A stretch of 64,000 nucleotides of DNA from Rhizobacter sp. SG703 (lineage in GTDB: Bacteria; Pseudomonadota; Gammaproteobacteria; Burkholderiales; Burkholderiaceae_C): contig NZ_JAAZQK010000006.1 of the NCBI RefSeq assembly GCF_012275445.1, positions 262,825-326,824 of the forward strand. The letters are read 5' to 3'. Below the pieces are notes generated by a model, which ran no database searches, was not told where the DNA came from, and saw only the letters and a program-made list of their open reading frames with translations. A program made the translations under genes and the position numbers. Positions 52,292 to 64,000 of this stretch are shown here, piece after piece (positions within the stretch are counted from its first letter, which is position 1; each line of letters starts with the position of its first letter).

Positions 52292-52317
52292 CCGATCGGG
52301 CGACGCGCCCTAACATG

Positions 52318-52333
52318 TGGCACACCTTCTGCT
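52318..52333 (+). promoter_or_regulatory. Sigma-54-like element before ureA
   Basis: TGGCACACCTTCTGCT has a perfect TGGCAC and a TGC, with GG and GC ten bases apart. Nitrogen-regulated sigma-54 control would suit urease. The predicted start near 52344 is only two bases from the ureA ATG, and no ribosome site precedes that ATG, so confidence is limited. Confidence 0.35.
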
Positions 52334-52345
52334 TCCCGCACCACC

Positions 52346-52648
52346 ATGGAACTGACGCCGCGTGAGAAAGACAAGCTGCTGATCTTCACGGCCTCGCTGC
52401 TGGCCGAGCGCCGCAAGGCGCGGGGGCTGAAGCTCAACTACCCCGAGTCGGTCGCGCTGATCAGCGCGGCCATCATGGAGGGCGCTCGCGACGGCAAGAC
52501 GGTGGCCGCGCTGATGAGCGAAGGCAAGACGGTGCTGACCCGCGCCGACGTGATGGACGGCGTGGCCGAGCTGATCCCCGAGATCCAGGTCGAAGCGACC
52601 TTCCCCGACGGCACCAAGTTGGTGACCGTGCACCAACCCATTGCATGA
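52346..52648 (+). CDS. ureA: Urease gamma subunit
   Basis: A 100-residue structural subunit of urease. [20 protein letters not shown] is the standard family start, so the start codon is secure, and the rest ([39 protein letters not shown]) is complete. It forms the trimeric (UreABC)3 enzyme with UreB and UreC. It diverges from the NCS1-kinase fusion across an 81-base gap. UreA and UreB are separate chains, as in most Proteobacteria. Confidence 0.98.
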   Translation: MELTPREKDKLLIFTASLLAERRKARGLKLNYPESVALISAAIMEGARDGKTVAALMSEGKTVLTRADVMDGVAELIPEIQVEATFPDGTKLVTVHQPIA

Positions 52649-52676
52649 CCTGCTGCATGAATCTGGAGCGCTTTGC

Positions 52677-53282
52677 ATGACGACCCCTTCTCGCTCGAAC
52701 GCATGGCGCGCCGCTGCCGTGGCCTTGTCGCTCGGCCTGCCCGCCCTCGCCTTCGCCCACACCGGTGCCGATGCGGGCCGGCACCATGACGCGATCGGCG
52801 CGCTGGCCGCCGGCTTCAGCCACCCGTTCACCGGGCTCGACCACCTGGCGGCGATGGTCGCCGTCGGCGTCTGGAGCGCGATGGGTTCGCGCCGCGTCTG
52901 GCTCGCGCCGCTGGCCTTCGGCGGCACGCTGCTGGCGGGCGCGCTGCTCGGCCTGGCCGGGCTCATGCTGCCGGCGGTGGAACCGATGATCGCCGCGTCG
53001 CTGCTGGTGCTGGGCCTGCTGGTCGCCACCAACGCGCGCCTGCCGGCGGCGGCCGGTGCCGCGCTGGCGGCGGTGTTCTCGCTGTTCCACGGCCTCGCGC
53101 ACGGTGCCGAGCTGGCAGGCCCGACGGCCGCCTTCGCGCTCGCCGGCATGGTCGCCGCCACCGCATTGCTGCATGGCGCGGGCATCGCCATCGGGCTGCT
53201 GCTGCGTTCGCGTTCGGCCTGGCTGCCGCGCGTCGCGGGCAGCGCGGTCGCGCTGTTCGGCATCGCGCTGCTGGTCAACTGA
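52677..53282 (+). CDS. ureJ: HupE/UreJ family nickel-uptake protein
   Basis: A 201-residue inner-membrane protein with a cleavable signal ([12 protein letters not shown]) and about six helices. The HupE/UreJ signature [19 protein letters not shown] is near residue 47, and a second histidine-bearing helix has [15 protein letters not shown]. The family is thought to move nickel for urease and hydrogenase. Its place between ureA and ureB is common in beta-proteobacterial urease operons. A 28-base gap separates it from ureA. Confidence 0.92.
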   Translation: MTTPSRSNAWRAAAVALSLGLPALAFAHTGADAGRHHDAIGALAAGFSHPFTGLDHLAAMVAVGVWSAMGSRRVWLAPLAFGGTLLAGALLGLAGLMLPAVEPMIAASLLVLGLLVATNARLPAAAGAALAAVFSLFHGLAHGAELAGPTAAFALAGMVAATALLHGAGIAIGLLLRSRSAWLPRVAGSAVALFGIALLVN

Positions 53283-53293
53283 AGGGGCCGGCG

Positions 53294-53599
53294 ATGATTC
53301 CAGGCGAACTGCTCACCGACGGGCCCGACATCGAGATCAACGTCGGCCGCCGCACGATCACGCTGGTGATCGAGAACAGCGGCGACCGGCCGGTGCAGGT
53401 CGGCTCGCACTACCACTTCGCCGAGACCAACCCGGCGCTGAAGTTCGACCGCACGGCCGCGCGCGGCATGCGGCTGAACATCGCGTCGGGCACCGCGGTG
53501 CGTTTCGAGCCGGGGCAGCAGCGCACGGTCGAGCTGGTCGACTATGCGGGCGACCGCCGGGTCTACGGCTTCCGCGGCGACGTGCAGGGAGCGCTCTGA
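53294..53599 (+). CDS. ureB: Urease beta subunit
   Basis: A 101-residue structural subunit. [19 protein letters not shown] and [20 protein letters not shown] are standard for the family, and the C-terminal [11 protein letters not shown] completes it. The stop overlaps the ureC start by one base (TGATG). Start and end both match homologues, so the chain is full length. Confidence 0.98.
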   Translation: MIPGELLTDGPDIEINVGRRTITLVIENSGDRPVQVGSHYHFAETNPALKFDRTAARGMRLNIASGTAVRFEPGQQRTVELVDYAGDRRVYGFRGDVQGAL

Positions 53600-55314
53600 T
53601 GGCCACCATCCACCGCCGCGCCTATGCCGAGATGTTCGGCCCGACCACCGGCGACCGCGTGCGCCTGGCCGACACCGGACTCGTCGTCGAGGTCGAGAAA
53701 GACTTCACGCTGCTCGCCGGCGGCTACGGCGAAGAGGTCAAGTTCGGCGGCGGCAAGACCATCCGCGACGGCATGGGCCAGGGCCAGCGCCTGTCGAAGG
53801 ACGTGGCCGACACGGTGATCACCAACGCGCTGATCGTCGACCACTGGGGCATCGTGAAGGCTGACATCGGCCTGAAGGCCGGCCGCATCGCCGGCATCGG
53901 CAAGGCCGGCAACCCCGACGTGCAGCCCGGCGTCGACATCGTGATCGGCCCCGGCACCGAGATCATTGCCGGCGAAGGCAACATCGTCACCGCCGGCGGT
54001 ATCGACACCCACATCCACTTCATCTGCCCGCAGCAGATCGAAGAGGCGCTGATGAGCGGCGTGACCACGATGCTCGGCGGCGGCACCGGCCCGGCCACCG
54101 GCACCTTCGCGACCACCTGCACGCCCGGGCCCTGGTACATCCACCAGATGCTGAAGGCCGCCGAGGCCTTCCCGATGAACCTGGGCTTCCAGGGCAAGGG
54201 CAATGCGAGCCTGCCCGGCGCGCTCGACGAGCAGATCGAGGCCGGCGCATACGGCCTGAAGCTGCACGAGGACTGGGGCACCACGCCGGCGGCGATCGAC
54301 AACTGCCTGAGCGTGGCCGACCGGCACGACGTGCAGGTCACGATTCACACCGACACGCTGAACGAATCGGGCTTCGTCGAGAGCACGATCGACGCGTTCA
54401 AGGGCCGCACCATCGCGACCTTCCACACCGAAGGCGCGGGCGGCGGGCATGCGCCCGACATCATCAAGGCGGCCGGGCTGCCGAACGTGCTGCCGTCGTC
54501 GACCAACCCGACGATGCCGTACACGGTGAACACCATCGACGAACACCTCGACATGCTGATGGTGTGCCACCACCTCGATGCGTCGATCGCCGAGGACCTG
54601 GCCTTCGCCGAAAGCCGCATCCGCCGCGAGACCATCGCGGCCGAGGACATCCTGCACGACGTCGGCGTGTTCTCGATGATGTCGTCGGACAGCCAGGCGA
54701 TGGGCCGGGTCGGCGAGGTGATCATCCGCACCTGGCAGACGGCCCACAAGATGAAGGCGCAGCGCGGCACGCTGCCCGAAGACAGCGCGCGGCACGACAA
54801 CTTCCGCGTCAAGCGCTACATCGCGAAGTACACGATCAACCCGGCGATCACGCAGGGCATCTCGCACGAGGTGGGGTCGATCGCGGTCGGCAAGCTGGCC
54901 GACCTGGTGCTGTGGAAGCCGGCCTTCTTCGGCGTGAAGCCGTCGCTCATCTTGAAAGGCGGCTTCATCGCCGCGGCGGCGATGGGCGACCCGAACGCGT
55001 CGATCCCGACGCCGCAGCCGGTGCACTACCGGCCGATGTTCGGCTCGTACGCCGGCGCGATGCACGACACCAGCGTCACCTTCGTCTCGAAGGCCGGGCT
55101 CGATGCCGGCGTGCCGGAGAAGCTGGGGTTGAAGAAACGCGCGGTGGCGGTGAGCAACACGCGCAGCATCAGCAAGGCCGACATGGTCCACAACGGCTTC
55201 ACGCCGAAGATCGAGGTCGACCCGCAGACCTACGAAGTGCGGGCGGATGGCGTGCTGCTGACCTGCGAGCCGGCGACGGTGCTGCCGATGGCACAGCGGT
55301 ATTTCCTGTTTTAG
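53599..55314 (+). CDS. ureC: Urease alpha subunit (catalytic)
   Basis: A 571-residue catalytic subunit that hydrolyses urea to ammonia and carbamate, using two nickel ions. The nickel ligands [11 protein letters not shown], the carbamylated lysine (K221) in [10 protein letters not shown], the ligand-bearing [11 protein letters not shown] and [12 protein letters not shown] segments, and the flap histidine region MLMVCHHLD are intact. Everything needed for activity is present. After its stop the usual next gene, ureE, is missing; a low-GC gap and two opposite-strand genes follow. Confidence 0.98.
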   Translation: MATIHRRAYAEMFGPTTGDRVRLADTGLVVEVEKDFTLLAGGYGEEVKFGGGKTIRDGMGQGQRLSKDVADTVITNALIVDHWGIVKADIGLKAGRIAGIGKAGNPDVQPGVDIVIGPGTEIIAGEGNIVTAGGIDTHIHFICPQQIEEALMSGVTTMLGGGTGPATGTFATTCTPGPWYIHQMLKAAEAFPMNLGFQGKGNASLPGALDEQIEAGAYGLKLHEDWGTTPAAIDNCLSVADRHDVQVTIHTDTLNESGFVESTIDAFKGRTIATFHTEGAGGGHAPDIIKAAGLPNVLPSSTNPTMPYTVNTIDEHLDMLMVCHHLDASIAEDLAFAESRIRRETIAAEDILHDVGVFSMMSSDSQAMGRVGEVIIRTWQTAHKMKAQRGTLPEDSARHDNFRVKRYIAKYTINPAITQGISHEVGSIAVGKLADLVLWKPAFFGVKPSLILKGGFIAAAAMGDPNASIPTPQPVHYRPMFGSYAGAMHDTSVTFVSKAGLDAGVPEKLGLKKRAVAVSNTRSISKADMVHNGFTPKIEVDPQTYEVRADGVLLTCEPATVLPMAQRYFLF

Positions 55315-55720
55315 CCTGAAGAAAAATCGCTACGGGCATGTCCAGAGTGAGTTGAATGCGACAAGGTCAGGAACGGGCACGTGAGCTGACATGAACCGCA
55401 CAACCCCGCCCCTGCATCACCCCGTCATTCACTCGACCGCTCCAACGTCCGACCCTGCGGCCATGTCGGTGCAGAGAGAAACTCAAGAAGCACGCACGGC
55501 TGCGTCGAAATCTTGGCGTCACAGCGATCTGTCGCATGATGAGCCGCAAAACCGTCTGTGAAGAAGACATACAGCTCGCAACTTGTTTCGCCACTGAAGT
55601 CCTTCGCCGATTCAGCGCTGATGAACAGGAGATGAAACTGATGCAGTCGGGGCTCACCTCCGGGCTTCTCCAGAAGCCATTCGTCAGCAGCTGCATCAAC
55701 GGAGAACTCCAGAAGATGTA
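55315..55720 (+). other. Low-GC intergenic stretch with an orphan frame
   Basis: This stretch after ureC has visibly lower GC than its neighbours and no recognised gene. A plus-strand frame at 55536-55721 encodes 61 residues starting MMSRKTVCEEDIQLATCFAT; it lacks a clear ribosome site and homologues are not recognised. An opposite-strand frame also crosses the region and shows no family features. It may be remnant DNA from the event that split the urease cluster. Confidence 0.35.
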
Positions 55721-55747
55721 AAAAAGCCCCGCCGAAGCGGGGCTTTG
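55721..55747 (-). terminator. Rho-independent terminator of the di-haem cytochrome gene
   Basis: AAAGCCCCGC (55724-55733), loop CGAA and GCGGGGCTTT (55738-55747) form a perfect 10-pair stem. On the minus strand it is followed by a run of T (A residues at 55721-55726). It lies 20 bases after the cytochrome stop. Confidence 0.85.
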
Positions 55748-55767
55748 TCATCGCGAAGCGCTTGCGA

Positions 55768-59100
<3,333 letters not shown>

Positions 59101-59454
59101 AGGCTTCTCCTCCAAGGACGTGGCAGAAACAAGGCCTGGATGCTGCACGCTGCGCCACGAAAGCCTGTAAGCCGAGGGGAACCGTCGGATAGCGGTCAAA
59201 GCACGATCGTGCGAATGGACACGTTTTTACGAAGAGAGCGCACACTCTCTTCAGGATGCCGATGAATATTTGCATCCCAGCGAGGCCGCGCGTCAGCGCA
59301 CATCGGACAGCGATATCGAAGAGCAACCGTTCATCGGTCATTTCTGACCGCTTGGAATCGGTTCCAAACGAAGTGCTTGCAAACTTCTTGCTCTTGGTTA
59401 CATCGGCTCACGCCTTGCCGATGCGACCTATTCGGAGAGTCTGAGAGCGCCGTT
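59101..59454. other. Regulatory intergenic region upstream of the cytochrome gene
   Basis: This 354-base gap lies between the stop of the chemoreceptor gene and the start of the cytochrome gene, both on the minus strand. It has lower GC than its surroundings. A perfect 12-base palindrome GCACGATCGTGC is at 59201-59212, and GAGAG-CGCACA-CTCTC is near 59235. The cytochrome promoter probably lies here. No gene was seen. Confidence 0.45.
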
Positions 59455-61101
59455 TCAAGCGGATACAAGATCGACGCCGCGTGCTGCCGGATGGCCGTGA
59501 AGCACAGGTTTTACCGATGCCGGCGCGACCGCATCGGCCTCGGCCTCGGTCTTGAAAGCCGCGACCGACTCGAGGAGCTTCTGAGCCTGCAGCTTCAGGC
59601 TCTCGGCCGATGCCGATGCCTCTTCGACCAGCGCCGCGTTCTCCTGCGTCGAATGGTCGAGCAGCGACACCGCCTGCGTCACCTGCTCGATGCCGCTGTG
59701 CTGCTGCGCAGCCGAGCGGCGGATCTCACCGACGAGGTCGTTGACGCTCGACACCTGCTGGTGGATGTCCTGCATCACGCGGCCGGCATCGGCCACGTGG
59801 CGCGAGCCGCTGCCGACCTTCTCGGCGCTGTCGGTGATCAGCTGCTTGATCTCGCGCGCCGCACCGGCGCTGCGCTGCGCAAGGCTGCGCACCTCGCCGG
59901 CCACCACCGCGAAACCGCGGCCCTGCTCGCCGGCGCGTGCCGCTTCCACCGCGGCATTCAGCGCGAGGATGTTGGTCTGGAACGCGATGCCGTCGATCAC
60001 CGAGATGATCGACGCGATGCGGTCGCTCGACTGCTGGATTTCCTGCATCGTCGTGACCACGTCGCCGACCACCTGCTGGCCGCGGCCGGCCGCCTGGCGG
60101 GCACTGCGCGAGATCTCCTCGACGCGGTTCACGGTGCCGGCGCTTTCCTTCACGGTGGCCGACATCGTCTCCATCGACGACGCCGTCTCTTCCAGGCTGG
60201 CGGCCTGCCGCTCGGTGCGGTCCGACAGCGACAGGTTGCCCTGCGCGATCTCGGACGCGGCGCTGTAGACCGAATCGCTCGACGTGCGGATGTCGCCGAC
60301 GGCGGTGCGCAGGTTGTCCTGCATCTGCGCGAGGGCCGCCATGAGCTGCCCCATCTCGTCGCGGCGCTCGCTGTCGATGCGGCCCGACAGGTCGCCGCCG
60401 GCGATGCGCAGAAGCGCCGCCATGCCGCTGCGCATCGGGCGCACGACGCTGGTCGTCAGGCCCCACGCCAGCAGGCTGCCGAGCGCGAGCGCGATCGCAC
60501 CGCCGACGGCCATCGCGGTGCGCGAGCGCTGGTTGCCGGTGCTGGCCGCGGCGATGCGGGCGTCGGCATCGTCGCGGATCACCTTGGTGAGTTCGGCGGC
60601 CGCCTTGCTCAGCATCGTGAAGGCGGCGAGCGTCTCGCCTTCGAGCAGCTTCTTGACCTTCTGGAAGCGCTCGGAATCGTCGCTGCTGGCGAGCAGCCGT
60701 TCGATCTCGGCCGAGCTGGTCTCGTAGGCTTTCAGCGCGCCGTCCACCGGGGCCAGCTGCGACTCGATCGCATCGGCCCGCGGCAGGCCGCGCAACAGCT
60801 TCATCTGCTCGACGAAGCGCGCATGGTGCTTCCTGAAGGCGTCGGCCTGCGTCGCCCGCTCGGACTCGCTCCAGCGCGTGGCCAGCAGTTCCTGCGCGCC
60901 GCGCATGCCGCGCGCCGCCGTGGCCAGTTCGGACACGCCGTTCATCGCCGGCATCGTCATGCCGGCCAGGTCGTCGAAGCGCCCCTGCAGCTGCGACATC
61001 TCGAAGAAGCTCTGGCCGATGGTGGCGCACGACAGCAGCAGCACGCTCGCGAATCCGAGGGCGAGGCGCACGCCGATGCGGACATCCTGGAGCAGTTTCA
61101 T
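59455..61101 (-). CDS. Methyl-accepting chemotaxis protein
   Basis: A 548-residue chemoreceptor. The first helix (RLALGFASVLLLSCATIG) precedes a four-helix-bundle-like periplasmic domain. The second helix (TAMAVGGAIALALGSLLAWGLTT) leads to a HAMP segment (VVRPMRSGMAALLRIAGGDL), then the signalling hairpin with IDGIAFQTNILALNAAVEAARAGEQGRGFAVVAGEVR (in outline). There is no C-terminal CheR-docking pentapeptide of the NWETF type; the end is Pro/Ala-rich. Ligand unknown. It diverges from ureE across 95 bases. Confidence 0.93.
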   Translation of the reverse strand: MKLLQDVRIGVRLALGFASVLLLSCATIGQSFFEMSQLQGRFDDLAGMTMPAMNGVSELATAARGMRGAQELLATRWSESERATQADAFRKHHARFVEQMKLLRGLPRADAIESQLAPVDGALKAYETSSAEIERLLASSDDSERFQKVKKLLEGETLAAFTMLSKAAAELTKVIRDDADARIAAASTGNQRSRTAMAVGGAIALALGSLLAWGLTTSVVRPMRSGMAALLRIAGGDLSGRIDSERRDEMGQLMAALAQMQDNLRTAVGDIRTSSDSVYSAASEIAQGNLSLSDRTERQAASLEETASSMETMSATVKESAGTVNRVEEISRSARQAAGRGQQVVGDVVTTMQEIQQSSDRIASIISVIDGIAFQTNILALNAAVEAARAGEQGRGFAVVAGEVRSLAQRSAGAAREIKQLITDSAEKVGSGSRHVADAGRVMQDIHQQVSSVNDLVGEIRRSAAQQHSGIEQVTQAVSLLDHSTQENAALVEEASASAESLKLQAQKLLESVAAFKTEAEADAVAPASVKPVLHGHPAARGVDLVSA

Positions 61102-61196
61102 GGGGGTCTCCTGCTGGTTCTGATCCGTTGGAATATCGGCCGCCCGACCCGGATCCTGAACGAGAATCCCCCCGGGTTTACTGCCACACTCGCACC

Positions 61197-61775
61197 ATGC
61201 TGACCGTGAACAAACTCCTTGCGCAGGGCCATGGACTGGCCCCTGCCCTCGTCAAACGCGCCGCTTCCGTCGAGCTCGACTGGGACGTGCGCCAGAAGAG
61301 CCGCTTCGACGCCACCGACTCGCAGGGCCGCACGCTCGGCGTGTTCCTGCCACGCGGCACCGCGGCACGCGGCGGCGACGTGCTGGTGGCCGAAGACGGC
61401 TCGCTGATCCGCGTCGTCGCGGCGCCGCAGCCGGTGCTGGTCGTGACGCACTGCACGCAGCACGGCACCCCGTTCGACCTGCTGCGCGCCGCCTACCACC
61501 TGGGCAACCGCCATGTGCGGCTCGAACTGAAGCCCGATCACCTGAAGCTCGAACCCGACCATGTGCTGGCCGACATGCTGCGGCAGATGCACCTGATCGT
61601 GAACCCGGCGACCGCGGCGTTCGAACCCGAGGGCGGTGCGTATGCGGCCGGCGGCGGGCATGGGCACCACGGGCACGACCACCATGACCACGGGGACCAT
61701 GACCACGGGCATGAGGGCCACGACCATGGCCACGCCGGCCACGCTGGCCACGATCACCGCGGCCACGACCACTGA
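61197..61775 (+). CDS. ureE: Urease accessory protein UreE, nickel donor
   Basis: A 192-residue nickel metallochaperone that delivers Ni to the UreDFG-apourease complex. The N-terminal peptide-binding domain (LTVNKLLAQGHG, LDWDVRQKSRFDATDSQGR) and the metal-binding domain (AYHLGNRHVRLELKPDHLKLEPDHVLADML) are complete. The C-terminal ~40 residues are a His/Gly/Asp-rich tail with many HGHD-type pairs, expected to store or buffer several nickel ions. It is separated from ureC by about 5.9 kb, an uncommon arrangement, and followed by ureF after six bases. Confidence 0.95.
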   Translation: MLTVNKLLAQGHGLAPALVKRAASVELDWDVRQKSRFDATDSQGRTLGVFLPRGTAARGGDVLVAEDGSLIRVVAAPQPVLVVTHCTQHGTPFDLLRAAYHLGNRHVRLELKPDHLKLEPDHVLADMLRQMHLIVNPATAAFEPEGGAYAAGGGHGHHGHDHHDHGDHDHGHEGHDHGHAGHAGHDHRGHDH

Positions 61776-61781
61776 CCCGCG

Positions 61782-62492
61782 ATGCCCCGCGTCCGCCGCG
61801 CCCCCGCGCCGACCGGCGCCGCCTCGCTGCTGCAGCTGATGTGGCTGGCCTCGCCGGCGCTGCCGGTCGGCGGCTTCAGCTATTCCGAAGGGCTGGAATC
61901 GGCGGTCGATGCCGGGCTCGTCGCCACCGAGGCGCAGGCCGCCGCCTGGCTGCTCGACCAGCTGCGGCTCGGGCTGGCCCGCAGCGACCTGGCGCTGGCC
62001 GCCAAGGCCTTCGGCGCCTGGCAGCGCGACGACCTCGACGCGATCCGCGACCTGAACGACTGGGTCGTGCAGACCCGCGAAAGCAGCGAGATGCGGCTGC
62101 AGACCGAGCAGATGGGCCGCTCGCTGCTCGAGTGGCTGAAGAACCGCGGGCTGGCCGATCCGCGCATCGCGATGCTGGTCACGCTGAAGCCGGCACCGAC
62201 CTGGCCGGTGTCGTTCGCGCTGGCCGCCGCGCAGACCGGCGCACCGCTGCGCGACGCCCTGCTGAGCCTGTGCTTCGGCTGGGCGGAGAACATGGTGCAG
62301 GCCGCGCTGAAGGCGGTGCCGCTCGGGCAGAACGCCGGCCAGCGCGTGCTGGCGGCGCTGGCCGACGCGATCCCGCCGGCGGTCGATCGCGCGATCGCGG
62401 CCACGCACGGCGAACGCCAGGCCTTCACGCCGATGCTCGCGATCCTGTCGGCGCGCCACGAAGCGCAGTACTCGCGGCTGTTCCGGTCCTGA
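61782..62492 (+). CDS. ureF: Urease accessory protein UreF
   Basis: A 236-residue all-helical protein that binds UreD and UreG and acts as a gate in nickel delivery. Family features: [46 protein letters not shown] and the C-terminal [14 protein letters not shown]. Homologous clusters normally continue with ureG directly after ureF; here an OmpR-type response regulator starts two bases after the ureF stop. ureG must therefore lie outside this window. Confidence 0.95.
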   Translation: MPRVRRAPAPTGAASLLQLMWLASPALPVGGFSYSEGLESAVDAGLVATEAQAAAWLLDQLRLGLARSDLALAAKAFGAWQRDDLDAIRDLNDWVVQTRESSEMRLQTEQMGRSLLEWLKNRGLADPRIAMLVTLKPAPTWPVSFALAAAQTGAPLRDALLSLCFGWAENMVQAALKAVPLGQNAGQRVLAALADAIPPAVDRAIAATHGERQAFTPMLAILSARHEAQYSRLFRS

Positions 62493-62494
62493 CG

Positions 62495-63199
62495 ATGATC
62501 CACGCCCTGCTGGTCGACGACGACCTCGACCTGCGCCAGCTCGTCAGCGACTACCTGCAGCGCTACGGCATGCGGGTGACCGCGGTGGCCGATGCCGCGA
62601 GCCTGCGCCGCGTGCTGCGCGCGGGCCTGGGCGGCCCCGACCCGTTCAAGGTGCTGCTGCTCGACCTGATGCTGCCCGACGGCAACGGACTCGACGTGTT
62701 CCGCTGGGTGCGCGAGGTCGCGCCGCTGCCGGTGATCATGCTGACCGCGCAGGGCGATCCGGCGAGCCGCGTCGTCGGGCTGGAGCTCGGCGCCGACGAC
62801 TACCTGCCCAAGCCCTTCGAGCCGCGCGAGCTGGTGGCGCGCATCCATGCGGTGCTGCGCCGCGCCGGGGCCGCTCCGGTCGCGGCGCCGACCGCGACCG
62901 TGCTGCAGTTCGCCGGCTGGACCTTCGACCGGCTGCGCCGCCAGCTGACCTCGCCGCAGCAGGTGGTGGTGGCGCTGTCGTCGGCGGAGTTCCGGCTGCT
63001 GTCGGCCTTCGTCGACCACCCGAACCGGGTGCTGAGCCGCGACCAGCTGCTCGACCTGACGCGCGCGCCGGGCGCCGACGTGACCGACCGCAGCATCGAC
63101 CTGACGGTGTCGCGGCTGCGCCAGAAGCTCGACGAGCCGACGCTGATCCGCACCGTGCGCGGCGAGGGCTACCTGTTCGACGGCGGGGCGGGCGCTTGA
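62495..63199 (+). CDS. OmpR-family response regulator
   Basis: A 234-residue regulator. The receiver has VDDDLDL, the phosphorylated Asp in LLLDLMLPDGNG, the Thr in MLTAQGD and the Lys in YLPKPFEPRELVARI. The winged helix (residues ~140-230) has SSAEFRLLSAFVDHPNRVLSRDQL and SIDLTVSRLRQKLD. It begins two bases after ureF and overlaps the following kinase gene by four bases (TTGA), so it is coupled to the kinase. A link to urease is only positional; the signal is unknown. Confidence 0.93.
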   Translation: MIHALLVDDDLDLRQLVSDYLQRYGMRVTAVADAASLRRVLRAGLGGPDPFKVLLLDLMLPDGNGLDVFRWVREVAPLPVIMLTAQGDPASRVVGLELGADDYLPKPFEPRELVARIHAVLRRAGAAPVAAPTATVLQFAGWTFDRLRRQLTSPQQVVVALSSAEFRLLSAFVDHPNRVLSRDQLLDLTRAPGADVTDRSIDLTVSRLRQKLDEPTLIRTVRGEGYLFDGGAGA

Positions 63200-64000
63200 A
63201 CCTGCGGCACCGCTTGCGGCGGCTGTTCGGCGACACGCTGTTCAAGCGCCTGATGCTGCTGATGTGGGTCGCGCTGGTGGCGAGTCACTTCCTCAGCTTT
63301 GCGGCGGTGCGCAGCCTCGCCGATGGCCTGGGCGAGGCGCGACCGATGCGCGTGCCGGCACCGGGGCCCGGGCCGGACGGCATGGGTGTGCCGCCGCTGT
63401 CGTCGCTGCCGCCCGGGGTGCTGCCCGACGGCGGACGGGGCAGACCGCCGCCCGACCGGCAGCCCGGCGGCTCGCCGCCGCTGCGCGCGCTGTGGCTCGA
63501 CTACCTGGTGCGCTTCCTCGTGATCGGCGGCGCCGCCTGGTGGGGCGCGCAGTGGCTGTCGCAGCCGATGCGCCGGCTCGCCGACGCGTCGCGCTCGCTC
63601 GGCCAGGCCATCGCACAACGCCGGCCGGCGCCGACGCTCGACGAGCACGAAGGCACGCGCGAGGTGCGCCAGGCCGCGCAGGTCTTCAACACGATGGCGC
63701 AGCGCCTGCACCAGCAGTTCGATGCGCAAGGCCTGCTGATGGCCGCGATCTCGCACGACCTGCGCACGCCGCTGGCCCGGCTGCGCCTGCGGCTCGAGAC
63801 GATGGAGCCCGGCACGCAGACCGAGCGCTGCATCGCCGACCTGCGGGAGATGGATGCGCTGATCGGCAGCGTGCTGGCGATGGTCCGCGACCAACATGCG
63901 CCGCAGGCGCACCAGCGCGTCGACCTGCGCGCGCTGCTGCAGGCGCAGGTCGACGACCGGGTCGAGCAAGGACTGGCGGTGCGCATCGCCGACGACAGCG
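63196..64000 (+). CDS. Sensor histidine kinase (cut by window edge)
   Basis: The frame stays open to the last base. A TTG start at 63196 overlaps the regulator stop; a later in-frame ATG is at 63253. The first helix (LMLLMWVALVASHFLSFAAV) is followed by a short, Pro/Gly-rich periplasmic loop, a second helix (YLVRFLVIGGAAWWGAQWL), a HAMP-like segment, and the dimerisation H-box AAISHDLRTPLARLRLRLE. The ATPase domain lies beyond the window. It is the partner of the OmpR-type regulator immediately upstream. Confidence 0.9.
   Translation, partial: MNLRHRLRRLFGDTLFKRLMLLMWVALVASHFLSFAAVRSLADGLGEARPMRVPAPGPGPDGMGVPPLSSLPPGVLPDGGRGRPPPDRQPGGSPPLRALWLDYLVRFLVIGGAAWWGAQWLSQPMRRLADASRSLGQAIAQRRPAPTLDEHEGTREVRQAAQVFNTMAQRLHQQFDAQGLLMAAISHDLRTPLARLRLRLETMEPGTQTERCIADLREMDALIGSVLAMVRDQHAPQAHQRVDLRALLQAQVDDRVEQGLAVRIADDS

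Noticed and set aside
47993-52648. A very long plus-strand open frame (1551 codons) opposite the NCS1-kinase gene and pilin genes
   Set aside because: It is antisense to well-recognised genes, has an Arg/His/Gln-rich composition typical of GC-rich shadow frames, and shows no domain. Only its last ~100 codons are real, as ureA.

Overview
The window is GC-rich (except for a few short intergenic stretches) and densely coding on both strands. Its gene repertoire points to a betaproteobacterium of the order Burkholderiales, in the Leptothrix/Rubrivivax/Methylibium/Comamonadaceae neighbourhood. The evidence is the pairing of aceK with a beta-carbonic anhydrase, the FIG-type urt and ure genes with ureJ, the membrane urate oxidase PuuD, and short GC-rich interspersed hairpins of the CTTCGACA-GCTCAGGGCGAACGG type. 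The genus is inferred from this gene content only. No rRNA, tRNA, CRISPR array, insertion sequence or prophage gene was seen.

Region by region. (1) 72-7641, minus strand: bioA, aceK, can, a peptidase E-like gene, a branched-chain-type binding protein, then liuA/ivd behind its MerR regulator liuR. A metallo-beta-lactamase-fold gene diverges across a palindromic operator. (2) 8765-14601: a spermidine/putrescine-type ABC importer with its own GntR regulator, diverging from a hydantoin/Asp-Glu racemase across an operator that covers the racemase -10 element. (3) 14665-16141: a lipoprotein-like alpha/beta hydrolase and an exported protein. (4) 16254-22641: a urate-to-ureidoglycolate module. Leftward it reads gntR, puuE, a uraD-allC fusion and an M20 hydrolase; rightward it reads hiuH and puuD. 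(5) 22881-27441: a TPR/HTH protein diverging from a clostripain-like (C11) peptidase, followed by a DUF1360-like membrane protein. (6) 27615-34472: ureD, then accessory genes: GST, a DUF4397 lipoprotein, a membrane beta-propeller-like protein, a DUF2278/lamin-tail protein and a phospholipase-D-superfamily protein. (7) 34480-40155, minus strand: urtABCDE urea ABC importer. (8) 40461-52264, minus strand: a LuxR-type response regulator, a type IV pilus minor-pilin/PilY1 operon, and an NCS1-permease/histidine-kinase/receiver fusion. (9) 52346-62492: ureA, ureJ, ureB and ureC, an interruption by a di-haem cytochrome and a chemoreceptor on the other strand, then ureE and ureF. (10) 62495-64000: an OmpR-type two-component pair, cut by the window edge.

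The unifying theme is organic nitrogen salvage. PuuD oxidises urate, HiuH and the UraD half process the product to allantoin, PuuE opens allantoin, and the AllC half degrades allantoate. Urea released later, or imported by UrtABCDE, goes to urease. The NCS1-kinase fusion and the LuxR-type regulator could sense a purine or pyrimidine-like solute and adjust this regulon; that link is inferred. The urease genes are unusually scattered in three blocks, and ureG is not in the window. The least explained parts are the TPR/HTH-C11 peptidase pair, the DUF2278-PLD pair and the transporter-kinase fusion.
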